From: CALNYZ01 sp942490945
Lineage (GTDB): Bacteria > Pseudomonadota > Gammaproteobacteria > UBA6429 > Thiohalophilaceae
DNA length: 64,000 bases
Reading direction: 5' to 3'
NCBI GenBank assembly: GCA_942490945.1
Contig: CALNYZ010000044.1
Location: 496,001-560,000, forward strand
The notes beneath the pieces were generated by a model, which ran no database searches, was not told the DNA's origin, and worked only from the letters and a program-made list of their open reading frames with translations. Positions 27,248-36,265 of the stretch are shown one piece after another. A program made the translations under genes and the position numbers. Position 1 is the first letter of the stretch. Each line of letters begins with the position of its first letter.

Positions 27248-28334
27248 ATTCTTTTATATAGGGTAATGATAATTGCACAGTATAAGTATTATCGGCACAT
27301 TGTGTTTCGATCTTTGCATGGTTGGCATAAAAAGTACGAATGCGCTCGCGAATATTATCCAGCGCCATGCGATTACCGGCATGCTTGCTGAATTGACAGT
27401 CGGCGACCGGATTCGTCAGGGTGATTGCCAGCACCTTGTTTTCAAATTGACCCGATAGTCGCACACGGCCGCCTTCTGGCAATCGTTCGATACCATGGTA
27501 TATGGCGTTCTCTAACAAGGGTTGCAACAACAAGGGCGGAATAATGGCATCCATCGGCAAGCCATCGATAACCCAGTCAACCTGCAACCGATCTCCCAGA
27601 CGCAGGGTTTCAATCTGCAGGTAACGCTGACATAACTCGCACTCCTGTTCCAGGGTATGGTGCGTACTCGATTCGCGCATACTGACGCGAAACAAATCTG
27701 CCAGATTTTCTACCGCCGTTTCGGCATCATCAGGATTAATCTGGATAAGACTGGCAACCGTGTTCAGGCTGTTAAATAAAAAATGCGGTTGAATGCGGGC
27801 CTGCAGGGCGGCGAAACGTGCCTGCTCTTCTGCCTTGATTTTCTGTTGCCACAAATGCTGGATATAAAAGTAATGCAATATCGGGCCACTGATAATCGCG
27901 GTGAGCAACACGTTGCGGCCGATAAAAGCCCACTGCGCCACATCCAGAAAACCGAAGCCGGGTACCGCGAGCACCCAGTAGGTGATCGCACTGATGAGTG
28001 TCACCAGCGCGAGTATAATCGCGTAACTGATCAAGCCAACCTGGACATGAGTAAATCGACCTAAATGACTCCGGACAATACACAGTACGGCGCAACTGCT
28101 CAGTCCACACCACTGAATAAAAAGCGAGGTCATACTCAACTCTTCCCAACGCGTCGACAATTTCATCCCGAGCGGATAAAAGGACAGCACAATGGCAAAC
28201 AGTTCGGCGATGATGACAATGGCAAACACCATGCGAATGGTACAAAAATCCGGTAGAAACACATTCGCAACTGACGATGCTGTTGCTTCAGGTGTCTGTC
28301 TCTCGGCAGGCGATGGTGGGGGCTGTTTAGTCAC
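27225..28334 (-). CDS. algZ: sensor histidine kinase AlgZ/FimS (LytS-type HisK domain)
   Basis: 369 residues from GTG 28334; an upstream GTG at 28412 is possible. N-terminal membrane region with four or more helices (about residues 30-155). A His_kinase domain follows, with the H-box ARIQPHFLFNSLNT (phospho-His near residue 183), then an HATPase region with LLLQPLLENAIYHGI (N-box). No separate glycine-rich G1 box of the usual form is obvious, as is common in this family. Partner of algR, and divergent from argH as in Pseudomonas. Confidence 0.9.
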   Translation of the reverse strand: MTKQPPPSPAERQTPEATASSVANVFLPDFCTIRMVFAIVIIAELFAIVLSFYPLGMKLSTRWEELSMTSLFIQWCGLSSCAVLCIVRSHLGRFTHVQVGLISYAIILALVTLISAITYWVLAVPGFGFLDVAQWAFIGRNVLLTAIISGPILHYFYIQHLWQQKIKAEEQARFAALQARIQPHFLFNSLNTVASLIQINPDDAETAVENLADLFRVSMRESSTHHTLEQECELCQRYLQIETLRLGDRLQVDWVIDGLPMDAIIPPLLLQPLLENAIYHGIERLPEGGRVRLSGQFENKVLAITLTNPVADCQFSKHAGNRMALDNIRERIRTFYANHAKIETQCADNTYTVQLSLPYIKEYEDPDRR

Positions 28335-28504
28335 TCTTCTATTGTACTCGAAATAAACCACTTGGCACTGAATGTGCCAACTTAACTGCTGGAGTTGTGA
28401 ATATATGCACACCTTGGTAAAACTCGGTATACTTCCAACATCGTATTATTATATTGATTCCATAAATTAGCGTCCCTGTTTCAGCATGGGAACCGGTTTA
28501 CCTG

Positions 28505-29908
28505 ATGAGCAAAGACAAGCAACAAGACAAGCAACAGGATATGAAACCCTGGTCCGGGCGCTTTAACGAGCCGACCGATGCCTTTGTTGAGGCATTTACC
28601 GCGTCGGTCGGATTTGATCAACGACTCTATCATTACGATATTCAGGGTTCGATTGCGCATGCGACCATGCTGGCGAAAGTTGGCGTACTCAACCAGACAG
28701 AATGTGACAGCATTGTTAAGGGTCTGAAAAAAATCGAGCAGGATATCGACGCCGGCAATTTCAGCTGGTCGACCGCACTGGAAGATGTGCACATGAATAT
28801 CGAGTCCGCATTAACCCAACAAATCGGTGAAGTCGGTAAAAAACTGCATACCGGTCGTTCGCGTAATGATCAGGTCGCAACCGATGTACGACTCTACCTG
28901 CGTGCCGAGATCGATCTTATTGATGCTGCACTCAGTGGTCTGATGCACGGCATTCTGGATCGCGCCGACAAGGAAATCGACACCATCATGCCCGGCTTCA
29001 CACACTTGCAAACCGCGCAACCGATCACGTTTGGTCATCATCTCATGGCCTGGTTTGAAATGTTTAAACGTGATCGTGATCGCCTGCGTGACTGTCGACA
29101 ACGCGTTAACGTCATGCCTCTGGGTGCCGCCGCGCTTGCGGGTACCACCTATCCCATCGACCGCAACATCACTGCCGATCTGTTGGGTTTTGCTGCACCG
29201 GCTGCGAATTCACTCGATGCCGTCAGTGACCGAGATTTTGTGATCGAATTTATTTCCTGCATGTCCATCATGATGATGCACATGTCACGTATTGCCGAAG
29301 AATTAATTTTATGGAGTTCCGCGCAGTTTAATTTTATCGAGTTAAGCGATAATTTTTGTACCGGCTCCTCCATCATGCCGCAAAAGAAAAACCCTGATGT
29401 ACCGGAACTGGTGCGTGGCAAAACCGGCCGCATCTATGGCCACCTCATGAACATGTTAACCTTGATGAAAGCGCAGCCGCTTGCCTATAACAAGGATAAT
29501 CAGGAAGACAAGGAACCCTTGTTTGACACCGTCGACAACGTCAAAGGTTGTTTAAAGATTTACGCCGATATGCTGGTCAACATGAAAACGCAACATGCAG
29601 TCATGCGTGAAGCGGCGATGCGCGGCTTTTCGACAGCGACCGATCTGGCTGACTATCTGGTGAAAAAAGGCATGCCCTTCCGCGATGCGCATGAAGTAGT
29701 CGGCAAGGCCGTCGCGTATTGTATTGCCGAGAATAAAAATCTCGATGCGCTTGAACTGACTGAATTAAAAATATTCAGCAACAGCATCGAACAGGATGTT
29801 GCGGAGTGTTTAACGCTGGAAGGTTCGGTTAGCGCGCGTAATCATCCCGGTGGTACCGCACCGGCACAAGTCGAGGCCGCTATCGCGAGCGCACGCAAAC
29901 TCTTATAG
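28505..29908 (+). CDS. argH: argininosuccinate lyase
   Basis: 467 residues. It cleaves argininosuccinate to arginine and fumarate, the last step of arginine synthesis. The superfamily signature GSSIMPQKKNPD is at about residues 286-297, and substrate-binding segments HTGRSRNDQVATDVRL and FTHLQTAQPITFGHH are intact. The Gln/Lys-rich first 12 residues are extra to the family; ATG 28541 just before KPWSGRF is an alternative start that gives the conserved N-terminus. The nearest downstream gene is the AT-rich small-gene block after a 250-base gap. Confidence 0.97.
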   Translation: MSKDKQQDKQQDMKPWSGRFNEPTDAFVEAFTASVGFDQRLYHYDIQGSIAHATMLAKVGVLNQTECDSIVKGLKKIEQDIDAGNFSWSTALEDVHMNIESALTQQIGEVGKKLHTGRSRNDQVATDVRLYLRAEIDLIDAALSGLMHGILDRADKEIDTIMPGFTHLQTAQPITFGHHLMAWFEMFKRDRDRLRDCRQRVNVMPLGAAALAGTTYPIDRNITADLLGFAAPAANSLDAVSDRDFVIEFISCMSIMMMHMSRIAEELILWSSAQFNFIELSDNFCTGSSIMPQKKNPDVPELVRGKTGRIYGHLMNMLTLMKAQPLAYNKDNQEDKEPLFDTVDNVKGCLKIYADMLVNMKTQHAVMREAAMRGFSTATDLADYLVKKGMPFRDAHEVVGKAVAYCIAENKNLDALELTELKIFSNSIEQDVAECLTLEGSVSARNHPGGTAPAQVEAAIASARKLL

Positions 29909-30158
29909 TTTTATGCACGTCAGCGTGGTTTGCGCAGCAGCACAAACATATTATGAGCATTCAAATAGCGGATGACGAAGCAAAGCAAACTTTTAAAGCT
30001 TTGTAATATCCTTATACATTGCAATCAGAGACCATTCTTTACTATTGAATCAATACAAACATAAACTCATGAGTAATAATAATTAAAGGGGATATATAAG
30101 TGTTTACTGTTAATGTAATACGGACCCTGTTAGTCATCTATTATAAAGCATAAGCAAA
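29909..30158. other. gene-free spacer between argH and the small-gene block
   Basis: AT-rich spacer of 250 bases with no supported ORF. It contains GCGCAGCAGCAC, which matches the start of the structured repeats downstream, and GTTAGTC at 30129-30135. The latter resembles an integron recombination core just ahead of the first small gene. No terminator for argH could be seen. Confidence 0.4.
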
Positions 30159-30449
30159 ATGAGAAAATGTCCATATTGTAAAAGTAATGTCTCACCCTGG
30201 TCTGTAATTAAACCAGGGCTCTGGAAGAATACTAGAATCAAGTGTAATGCTTGCGGTAAAGATATATCTGATTATTGGGCACATATAAGTATCTTGGTAT
30301 GGTTTGTGCCCGCCGTTATAACTGTAATATTTATCAGGCTATTGGACGACGTTTGGTATATGGAATTATTTTATCTTTTCCTATTTATGTGCCTTTTATT
30401 GGTATTTGCCTATTTATTAATACCTTTTAAGAAAAATAAAGAGGGATAA
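30159..30449 (+). CDS. zinc-ribbon small membrane protein, 96 aa
   Basis: Not assigned to a family. The N-terminus has two CxxC knuckles (CPYC at residues 4-7 and CNAC about 26 residues later) forming a likely zinc ribbon. Two hydrophobic helices follow (about 44-63 and 68-88), then a basic tail. There is no ribosome site before the ATG, as is common in integron cassettes. AT-rich compared with flanking housekeeping genes. First of four similarly sized membrane-protein genes on one strand. Confidence 0.6.
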   Translation: MRKCPYCKSNVSPWSVIKPGLWKNTRIKCNACGKDISDYWAHISILVWFVPAVITVIFIRLLDDVWYMELFYLFLFMCLLLVFAYLLIPFKKNKEG

Positions 30450-30450
30450 T

Positions 30451-30510
30451 ACGTTATAACAAGGCAATCAACTACGTGCGCAAAAAGCGCGCGCCGGACG
30501 CCGTTAAGCG
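30451..30510 (+). repeat. attC-like structured spacer 1
   Basis: Begins with GTTATAACAAGGC and ends with GCCGTTAAGC, two ends typical of integron attC sites (R'' with TAAC, R' with GTTA). A central hairpin GTGCGC-AAAAA-GCGCGC lies at 30476-30492, and outer GGC/GCC arms flank it. It starts directly after the stop of the 30159 gene. The core pairing is imperfect, so it may be degraded. Confidence 0.4.
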
Positions 30511-30552
30511 ACGCCAGTAATTTAAATCTTTATGTGTGAAAAATATTAATTT

Positions 30553-30780
30553 ATGAACAAAAATAATAAATCAAATAAATTAGGCCCCAAAGGATCCCTG
30601 ATATTAATGGGACTTCTTTCTATTGTTATTTATTACAGTTGCTATGTGCAAATAAGCGTGCATTATCCAAAATATAATCAATCCAATTTGTCATTATCAA
30701 TTGTAATTGCTGCTTTATTGGTTGGTTTGCTTTGGTCTGTACAATTGGTAATTATAATAATCAAGGCACTAAAAAAATGA
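30553..30780 (+). CDS. small two-helix membrane protein, 75 aa
   Basis: Not recognised. Lys/Asn-rich start, one membrane helix at about residues 15-31 and a second at about 46-70, ending in KALKK. No ribosome site is visible before the ATG. Flanked on both sides by attC-like structured spacers. Coding status rests on ORF length, plausible topology and position in the array. Confidence 0.5.
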   Translation: MNKNNKSNKLGPKGSLILMGLLSIVIYYSCYVQISVHYPKYNQSNLSLSIVIAALLVGLLWSVQLVIIIIKALKK

Positions 30781-30785
30781 GTAAC

Positions 30786-30851
30786 CACATAACAAAACAC
30801 TCAGCAGCGGGTACGCACAAAGCTTCACTTTATCACGTCGGCTAACTTATC
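30786..30851 (+). repeat. attC-like structured spacer 2
   Basis: Starts with CATAACAAAACACTC, an attC-like left end. From 30802 it is clearly homologous to the spacer at 31572-31631: shared CAGCAGCG, ACGC-CAAAGC, TCACTT, TTTATC and CGGCTAxCTTATC in the same order, with a short deletion here. The expected GTTA right core is degenerate. Confidence 0.4.
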
Positions 30852-30865
30852 TATAGATACCAATT

Positions 30866-31207
30866 ATGAAATTCATGAATACAAATGAAGAATATTATCC
30901 TGGCGAATGGACGCTAAGCATTGAAAATATTAAGCGTATATTTTCAGGCAAGGGGAGTTTAAGGACGTCTTTTGCAATTGTTTGGTTTGGTGGTTCTTTA
31001 GTGACACTTATATTTTGTGCGTTTTTTATTGAGTATATTGCCAGTGAAAAAACACTCAAGGTGCTTGCTGTTTATCAATTTGTAGCATGTATTGCTGTCT
31101 TAAGATGCGCAAAAAATACACCTAGTAAAAAATGGTCAATTATTACGCCATTAGTTGTCATTTTAACTTTAATATTTAATATACAAAGCGCGTACCATCT
31201 TGTCTGA
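30866..31207 (+). CDS. small membrane protein, 113 aa
   Basis: Not recognised. A soluble N-terminal segment of about 35 residues (NEEYYPGEWTLS) is followed by three hydrophobic helices (about 36-56, 64-80 and 90-108). A second ATG three codons in is an alternative start. AT-rich. Part of the cassette-like block; no gene order or motif suggests a function. Confidence 0.5.
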   Translation: MKFMNTNEEYYPGEWTLSIENIKRIFSGKGSLRTSFAIVWFGGSLVTLIFCAFFIEYIASEKTLKVLAVYQFVACIAVLRCAKNTPSKKWSIITPLVVILTLIFNIQSAYHLV

Positions 31208-31258
31208 AAATCTATTACGAAACATGGTTCTCGTTAATACAAGTGTTAGCAGGTAAAA

Positions 31259-31555
31259 ATGGAATATTTCAACCACACATCAATATTAATCAGCACTCTG
31301 CCGCTCGTTGCTGCCTTAACATTGGTTGTATTGTCGGATACTGTTTGTGAATCTCATAATCAAATGTATCGAAAAGTGTTTTATTATTGCTATTCTATCT
31401 TTATTATTGTTAACGCAGCATCTTGTTTAATTATAATGTTTGGAATATATAATTTTAGTTTTTATGTGGACTACTCTTCATTTCTTTTCGCGGGAATAAT
31501 GAGTGGCTTTCACTTTAACAGGTTTCGCCAGAAAATATTTCTAGCCCTTAAATAA
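31259..31555 (+). CDS. small membrane protein, 98 aa
   Basis: Not recognised. Three hydrophobic helices (about residues 8-27, 38-60, 66-83) and a basic C-terminus. A GTTAGCA motif at 31245-31251 precedes the start, and CAGG provides a weak ribosome site. The ~50-base spacer before this gene is shorter than the others and lacks the conserved structured repeat. Confidence 0.5.
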   Translation: MEYFNHTSILISTLPLVAALTLVVLSDTVCESHNQMYRKVFYYCYSIFIIVNAASCLIIMFGIYNFSFYVDYSSFLFAGIMSGFHFNRFRQKIFLALK

Positions 31556-31560
31556 CCTTC

Positions 31561-31637
31561 AAATAAGTCGCGCAGCAGCGCTGACGCTCAAAGCGTCACT
31601 TCGTTCGCTTTATCGCGCCGGCTAGCTTATCGTTAAT
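31561..31637 (+). repeat. attC-like structured spacer 3
   Basis: The fullest copy. It carries ATAAG near its left end, pairing with CTTAT near its right end; CGCGC / GCGCG arms; a perfect central hairpin TGACGCT-CAA-AGCGTCA (31582-31598); and CGTTAAT at the right end like an attC R' core. Its homology to spacer 2 shows these are copies of one element. Confidence 0.45.
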
Positions 31638-31685
31638 GACCGCTTCTGGCCGGAAGCGCTGACTTGCCACACAAAAACACCACAA

Positions 31686-31712
31686 ATAAAAAAGGCGGCC
31701 TTCGCCGCCTTG
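31686..31712 (-). terminator. intrinsic terminator for the PAS/GGDEF gene
   Basis: On the minus strand AAGGCGGC-GAAG-GCCGCCTT is followed by a T-run. It lies about 25 bases past the stop of the 31736 gene. Confidence 0.85.
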
Positions 31713-31735
31713 CGTAAAATATTTTACAGAAAAAT

Positions 31736-32566
31736 TTACGCTGCCGCGACCGTCATTAAACTGCGCGCATGTTGCATCATCAACCCGACATCCCAGCCCT
31801 TGCGCCATTGTGCCAGCCCAAAGTCCATGTTCAGTTTCAGATCGAGATTTTTCATGGCTTCGGTCTGAATCGTAGCGAAGCGTTCGTGCAGAATTTCTTT
31901 TAACTTGTCCGTATCGGCTTCGGTAGTTTCTGGCAGGATTAATAAAAACTCGTTTTCATTCAGGCGACCTATCGTATCTGCCCAACGCACCTGATCGTGC
32001 AGCATTTGACTGCATGCCACCACCACTTCGGCCTGCTGTTCGGCATTGAGTTTTTCTGCCAGCACATCAAAATTGGCCACGCTGGCGATCAGCACTGACA
32101 AATCATTTCCATAACGCCGACTACGTGATACCTGTGGTTCGAGTACGTTGTACAAACCGCGCCGATTCGGCATACCGGTCAGTTCATCGACCGCCTTGAT
32201 CTCGCGGATAACCGCGCGTAATTCTTCACGTTCCTGTACCAGCTGCTGCATGCTACTGGCGTCGTGTACATAGTGTGCCTTGCCTTTTTTGAGCTGTTGC
32301 GTGGTACATAACAGGTGACGCGTGTTGTCGTCATCACCCAGCACCGCCACGCCCTTGTCGGCGAAGAGTGGCTGATACTCTTCCACCACGGTTGCCTGGG
32401 TGCGACCAAGAAAATCACTGACGTCACCATGCAAGATGTCGCAAAACGCGCTGTTGCAATAGGTGACTTTGCCCTTCGCATCGGTGACAAATACCCCGAA
32501 TGGCGCCGATTCGATAATGGCACTCAGGCTGTCTTTATCTATCCCGTTTAATACGTCATTTGTCAT
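31736..32566 (-). CDS. PAS domain protein with degenerate GGDEF domain
   Basis: 276 residues, no membrane segments. PAS domain about residues 14-110 (ESAPFGVFVTDAKGKVTYCN), short coiled linker, then a GGDEF domain from about 125 (DELTGMPNRRGLY). The active-site GG(D/E)EF is replaced by NENEF at residues 203-207, so diguanylate cyclase activity is doubtful. The allosteric I-site RxxD (RWAD, 194-197) is intact at the usual five-residue distance. It may act as a c-di-GMP-binding receptor. GAGGA precedes the ATG. Divergent from cyaA. Confidence 0.87.
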   Translation of the reverse strand: MTNDVLNGIDKDSLSAIIESAPFGVFVTDAKGKVTYCNSAFCDILHGDVSDFLGRTQATVVEEYQPLFADKGVAVLGDDDNTRHLLCTTQQLKKGKAHYVHDASSMQQLVQEREELRAVIREIKAVDELTGMPNRRGLYNVLEPQVSRSRRYGNDLSVLIASVANFDVLAEKLNAEQQAEVVVACSQMLHDQVRWADTIGRLNENEFLLILPETTEADTDKLKEILHERFATIQTEAMKNLDLKLNMDFGLAQWRKGWDVGLMMQHARSLMTVAAA

Positions 32567-32759
32567 GCTGTACTGGTCCTCAGGAACTGGTTATAAACTG
32601 GTCATATTATTATTACGATGCTTATATATCGGCATATTGTAAAAATACCTTGATAGTAAAATAGCAATAAATAACAACACGTTACAAATTAATTTCGTGA
32701 CTCGTCAAGAATCCACCATGGCTTATGTGTTTCAAACCCGAGCCGATATATAAAGGAAT

Positions 32760-35621
32760 ATGGGGTCACGTAAAATAGAGCACCGGGTTGAGCCAGCTTT
32801 GGTCAGGGAGCCGGATTACAAGGAAATCAAGAAACGCTTCCTGGCGTTGAATAGCGCACGCCTGCAACGCACCTATGATGACTTGCGTAACACGCAACGC
32901 AACTTCCTTGAACTGCTACCGCTGCTCTACCATGTCAATCATCCTATCTTGCCCGGCTATGTTTCCAAAAATACGCCGGCCGGTCTGCCGGACTATACCG
33001 TGCCACAGCATGTCATTACCGGCTCGCATAAACAGTTTAAAAGTTTTGCATACAAACGCCGCGCCTATCGCAAGTTTGATATCAGTGCGATTTACCTGAT
33101 GGGCAGCACCGGCAGTATTGCCTATGCAACGGACAGTGATTTTGATATCTGGATTTGTTACAACAACAAGCTCGGCAAAAAACAATACGACGAACTTAAA
33201 AGCAAAACCGAACTCATCGAAAAATGGGCACGCTCACAGGGCGTGGTGTGTTCACTATTTCTGGTCGACCCGGAAAAAATCAGTCGCGGTGAAATCGATG
33301 AACTGAGCCAGGAAAGTTCCGGTAGTGCTTTTCACTATTTGTTACTGGATGAATTTTATCGTACCAGCCTGCTGCTGGCAGGTCGTTACCCGGCCTGGTG
33401 GCTGGTGCCACCGGATGATGAACCTGCCTATGATGAACGCGTTGCCGATTTTCACAAGCAGCGTTTTATTCATGCCAAGGAACATATCAGTTTTGGTGGT
33501 CTGAGCAAGATCCCTGCAGAAGAATTCTACGGCGCCACTATCTGGGCCCTGTACAAGGGCATACACGCACCCTACAAATCCATTTTAAAAATATTACTCA
33601 TGCAAGTGTATGCACATCACTACCCGAATACGGAACTGCTCGGACTGAAATTTAAACGCGCCATTTATAATAATAAAATCGATATTAATGATCTTGATCC
33701 CTACATCATGATGCTCAACCATGTTGAGGAATTTTTGATCGAGACAAACCAGGACGAGCGACTGGATCTGCTACGACGCAGTTTTTATTTTAAAGTAAAC
33801 CAGAAACTCAGCATCGAGAATACCCATCATAAAAGCAACTGGCGTGCACAAATCATGTCTGCACTGACCAAAAAATGGAACTGGAACTACGGTCAACTCG
33901 TCATGTTCGATGACCGTGATGACTGGAAAGTAAACCGGGTTGTCAATGAACGTGCCGCACTAATCGACGAGTTTTCACGCAGCTACAACTTCCTGTCGAA
34001 TTTTTCCTATGACGAAGTCAGCGGCACAGCGCGCATATCATCGCTCGACCTGAATGTACTCGGCCGCAAGCTCTATGCGGCGTTTGATCGCAAGGCCGGC
34101 AAGATTGAGATTGTTTATCGCGGCATCACCGAGAATCTGCACGAATCACATATCTCGATACATTACACCATCAATACAGAAGGCGAAGCATCGTGGCTGA
34201 TCTTTAATAAAATTGTCGACATCAAGGACGCGCCTTATCACACGCCGATAAAACGCAGCTACGACCTGATCGAACTGATCGCCTGGTGTTATTTTAATAA
34301 AATAATTAATAAACACACGGTCATCGCAGTCTATGCACCTGACAGCGATCTGAGTGAAAAAGAAATCAAGCACATCATCTCCAGCATGGAAAAGCTGTTT
34401 CCGCAAACAGTACTGGACAATGCCACGCTTGATGATTACAACCGCGTTGCAACCATCCGAGCTGTCGGTACGTTTATCAATCTCGGTGTCGACCCCTTTG
34501 CCAGGCACACCAAACGTGGCACACAAATTACCAGCAACCGCACCGATGCGTTACGCTTTGGTGGTCTGTGGGATAATCTCGCCATCTCATTCGAGCAGGT
34601 GATCGTCACCAGCTGGCAGGAAGTGTTGACCTACCACTATCATGGCATCAAGGGACTGATGAACTGTTTGCGTGATTATATTCAGTGGGCGCCACCATCC
34701 GTCCAACTGCGTCCACCCAACATTAATGCGTTCAGTTATTCTTCCTATCGTGGTCCGATTATTGCCAAACGAATCGAAAGCCTGTTTGAAGGCATAATCA
34801 ATTTTTTCTACCGCAAAGACAAACATATCGCCAAACGCTACATCCTTGGTGTGGAATGGGATTATTACGTATTACAAATCGAAAATGACAACCTGAATTT
34901 TTTTCAGGCGGGTACCATGGAAGGACTGATTGACTATCTTTCCCGCTCACAAACTCATTACATCGATACCGCCTTCGATGCAGAATCGGATCGTGATACC
35001 GATCTGGTATTGCTCTATGCCATGAACCGTCCCGGCCTGGTGCAGTGTTTCTATCGCACCTCGGGCTCACGCATGTATTTATATTTTCTGGATGAGAACG
35101 GTTCGCTGAATTACGCGGAAACCGACAACATTGATTTCCCGACGCTTATTTCACAATTGCAACAATTCTTCGCTGCCGTACAACAGCGCATCGACATGAT
35201 CAACCCGCAACGTCGTGCCAAACCGATTGAATCAAATATCCAGTTCAACCGCATATATACAGTTGAAGGTAAGCGTCGTCAGATCGAACAGTTTGTCATC
35301 AACCGAAAATCCGCCGTCGGTAACTACATCAGCATCAAGGTCAGTGGCGACATGGTAAACGAAGAAGCCGTGTTTACCATTTATTGTAACAATACCGAAT
35401 TCTCCAGCTATCAATACGGTGCAGACTTGTATAAAACCGTGGCAAAATATATTTTCAGCTTGCGCCGCAGCCAGCAACAATATCCTATTTATATTACGGA
35501 CATCGAACTGTCACGCAGCCTGCTGGGTGATGATGTCAATCACGTGCAAACTTTTCACTACCTCAGCTATAAAAACCTGATCGAAAAGCGTTTAAATGAC
35601 GCCAGCAAAAATCTGACCTGA
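32760..35621 (+). CDS. cyaA: class I adenylate cyclase
   Basis: 953 residues, in the range of enterobacterial CyaA (about 850). It makes cAMP, normally read by CRP; no crp is in the window. The N-terminal catalytic half contains the nucleotidyltransferase-like motif MGSTGSIAYATDSDFDIW (about residues 112-129) with metal-binding Asp pair, RYPAWWLVPPDD, and KSILKILLMQVY. The C-terminal half is the regulatory region, and is longer here than in enterics. The ribosome site AAAGGA is very close to the ATG. cyaA and cyaY are convergent, as in E. coli, with three genes between them here. Confidence 0.95.
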   Translation: MGSRKIEHRVEPALVREPDYKEIKKRFLALNSARLQRTYDDLRNTQRNFLELLPLLYHVNHPILPGYVSKNTPAGLPDYTVPQHVITGSHKQFKSFAYKRRAYRKFDISAIYLMGSTGSIAYATDSDFDIWICYNNKLGKKQYDELKSKTELIEKWARSQGVVCSLFLVDPEKISRGEIDELSQESSGSAFHYLLLDEFYRTSLLLAGRYPAWWLVPPDDEPAYDERVADFHKQRFIHAKEHISFGGLSKIPAEEFYGATIWALYKGIHAPYKSILKILLMQVYAHHYPNTELLGLKFKRAIYNNKIDINDLDPYIMMLNHVEEFLIETNQDERLDLLRRSFYFKVNQKLSIENTHHKSNWRAQIMSALTKKWNWNYGQLVMFDDRDDWKVNRVVNERAALIDEFSRSYNFLSNFSYDEVSGTARISSLDLNVLGRKLYAAFDRKAGKIEIVYRGITENLHESHISIHYTINTEGEASWLIFNKIVDIKDAPYHTPIKRSYDLIELIAWCYFNKIINKHTVIAVYAPDSDLSEKEIKHIISSMEKLFPQTVLDNATLDDYNRVATIRAVGTFINLGVDPFARHTKRGTQITSNRTDALRFGGLWDNLAISFEQVIVTSWQEVLTYHYHGIKGLMNCLRDYIQWAPPSVQLRPPNINAFSYSSYRGPIIAKRIESLFEGIINFFYRKDKHIAKRYILGVEWDYYVLQIENDNLNFFQAGTMEGLIDYLSRSQTHYIDTAFDAESDRDTDLVLLYAMNRPGLVQCFYRTSGSRMYLYFLDENGSLNYAETDNIDFPTLISQLQQFFAAVQQRIDMINPQRRAKPIESNIQFNRIYTVEGKRRQIEQFVINRKSAVGNYISIKVSGDMVNEEAVFTIYCNNTEFSSYQYGADLYKTVAKYIFSLRRSQQQYPIYITDIELSRSLLGDDVNHVQTFHYLSYKNLIEKRLNDASKNLT

Positions 35622-35664
35622 ACATCTGTTATAATCAGGCGCAATCAAACAGTCTGACGATAAT

Positions 35665-36255
35665 ATGAAACCTTATTCTGAATCCTGCGAACAAAATCGC
35701 GCACCCATTCTCAATATTCTTCGCCATGAATTTGCGCGCAGTAAAACGGTGCTCGAAATAGGCAGCGGCACGGGACAACACGCGGTATATTTTGCACCTG
35801 AACTGCAGCACCTCACCTGGCATACCAGCGACATGCGTGAAAATTTACCCGGCATTAAAATGTGGCTGAATGATGCCGACCTGAAAAATATTCATGGCCC
35901 GCACGAACTGGATGTGAATCAGGCAAGCTGGCCGGTCGAGACTATCGAGGCAGTATACAGTGCCAATTCTACCCATATCATGAGTTGGGACAGTGTCTTG
36001 AATATGTTTGCCGGCATCGGCCGTATTCTGCAACCCAAAGGCGTGTTCTGTTTATACGGGCCGTTTAATTACAATGGCAGCTTTACCAGTGACAGCAATG
36101 CACGTTTTGAAGTGTGGCTAAAACAACGTGACCCGCAAAGCGGCATCCGCGACTTCGAGGCACTCAATACGCTGGCGCAGACGCAAGACATGGTACTAAA
36201 ACAGGATTACGAAATGCCTGCCAATAATCGCATCCTCGTCTGGAGCAAACTATGA
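35665..36255 (+). CDS. DUF938 family SAM-dependent methyltransferase-like protein
   Basis: 196 residues. SAM-binding motif I LEIGSGTGQHAVYFA at about residues 30-44, then TSDMRENL and the family-specific YSANSTHIMSW and LYGPFNYNGSFTSDSN segments identify DUF938. Substrate is unknown. Follows cyaA by about 40 bases and precedes the membrane protein at 36266 by 10 bases, so a short operon is possible. Confidence 0.87.
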   Translation: MKPYSESCEQNRAPILNILRHEFARSKTVLEIGSGTGQHAVYFAPELQHLTWHTSDMRENLPGIKMWLNDADLKNIHGPHELDVNQASWPVETIEAVYSANSTHIMSWDSVLNMFAGIGRILQPKGVFCLYGPFNYNGSFTSDSNARFEVWLKQRDPQSGIRDFEALNTLAQTQDMVLKQDYEMPANNRILVWSKL

Positions 36256-36265
36256 TTATCAAGCC

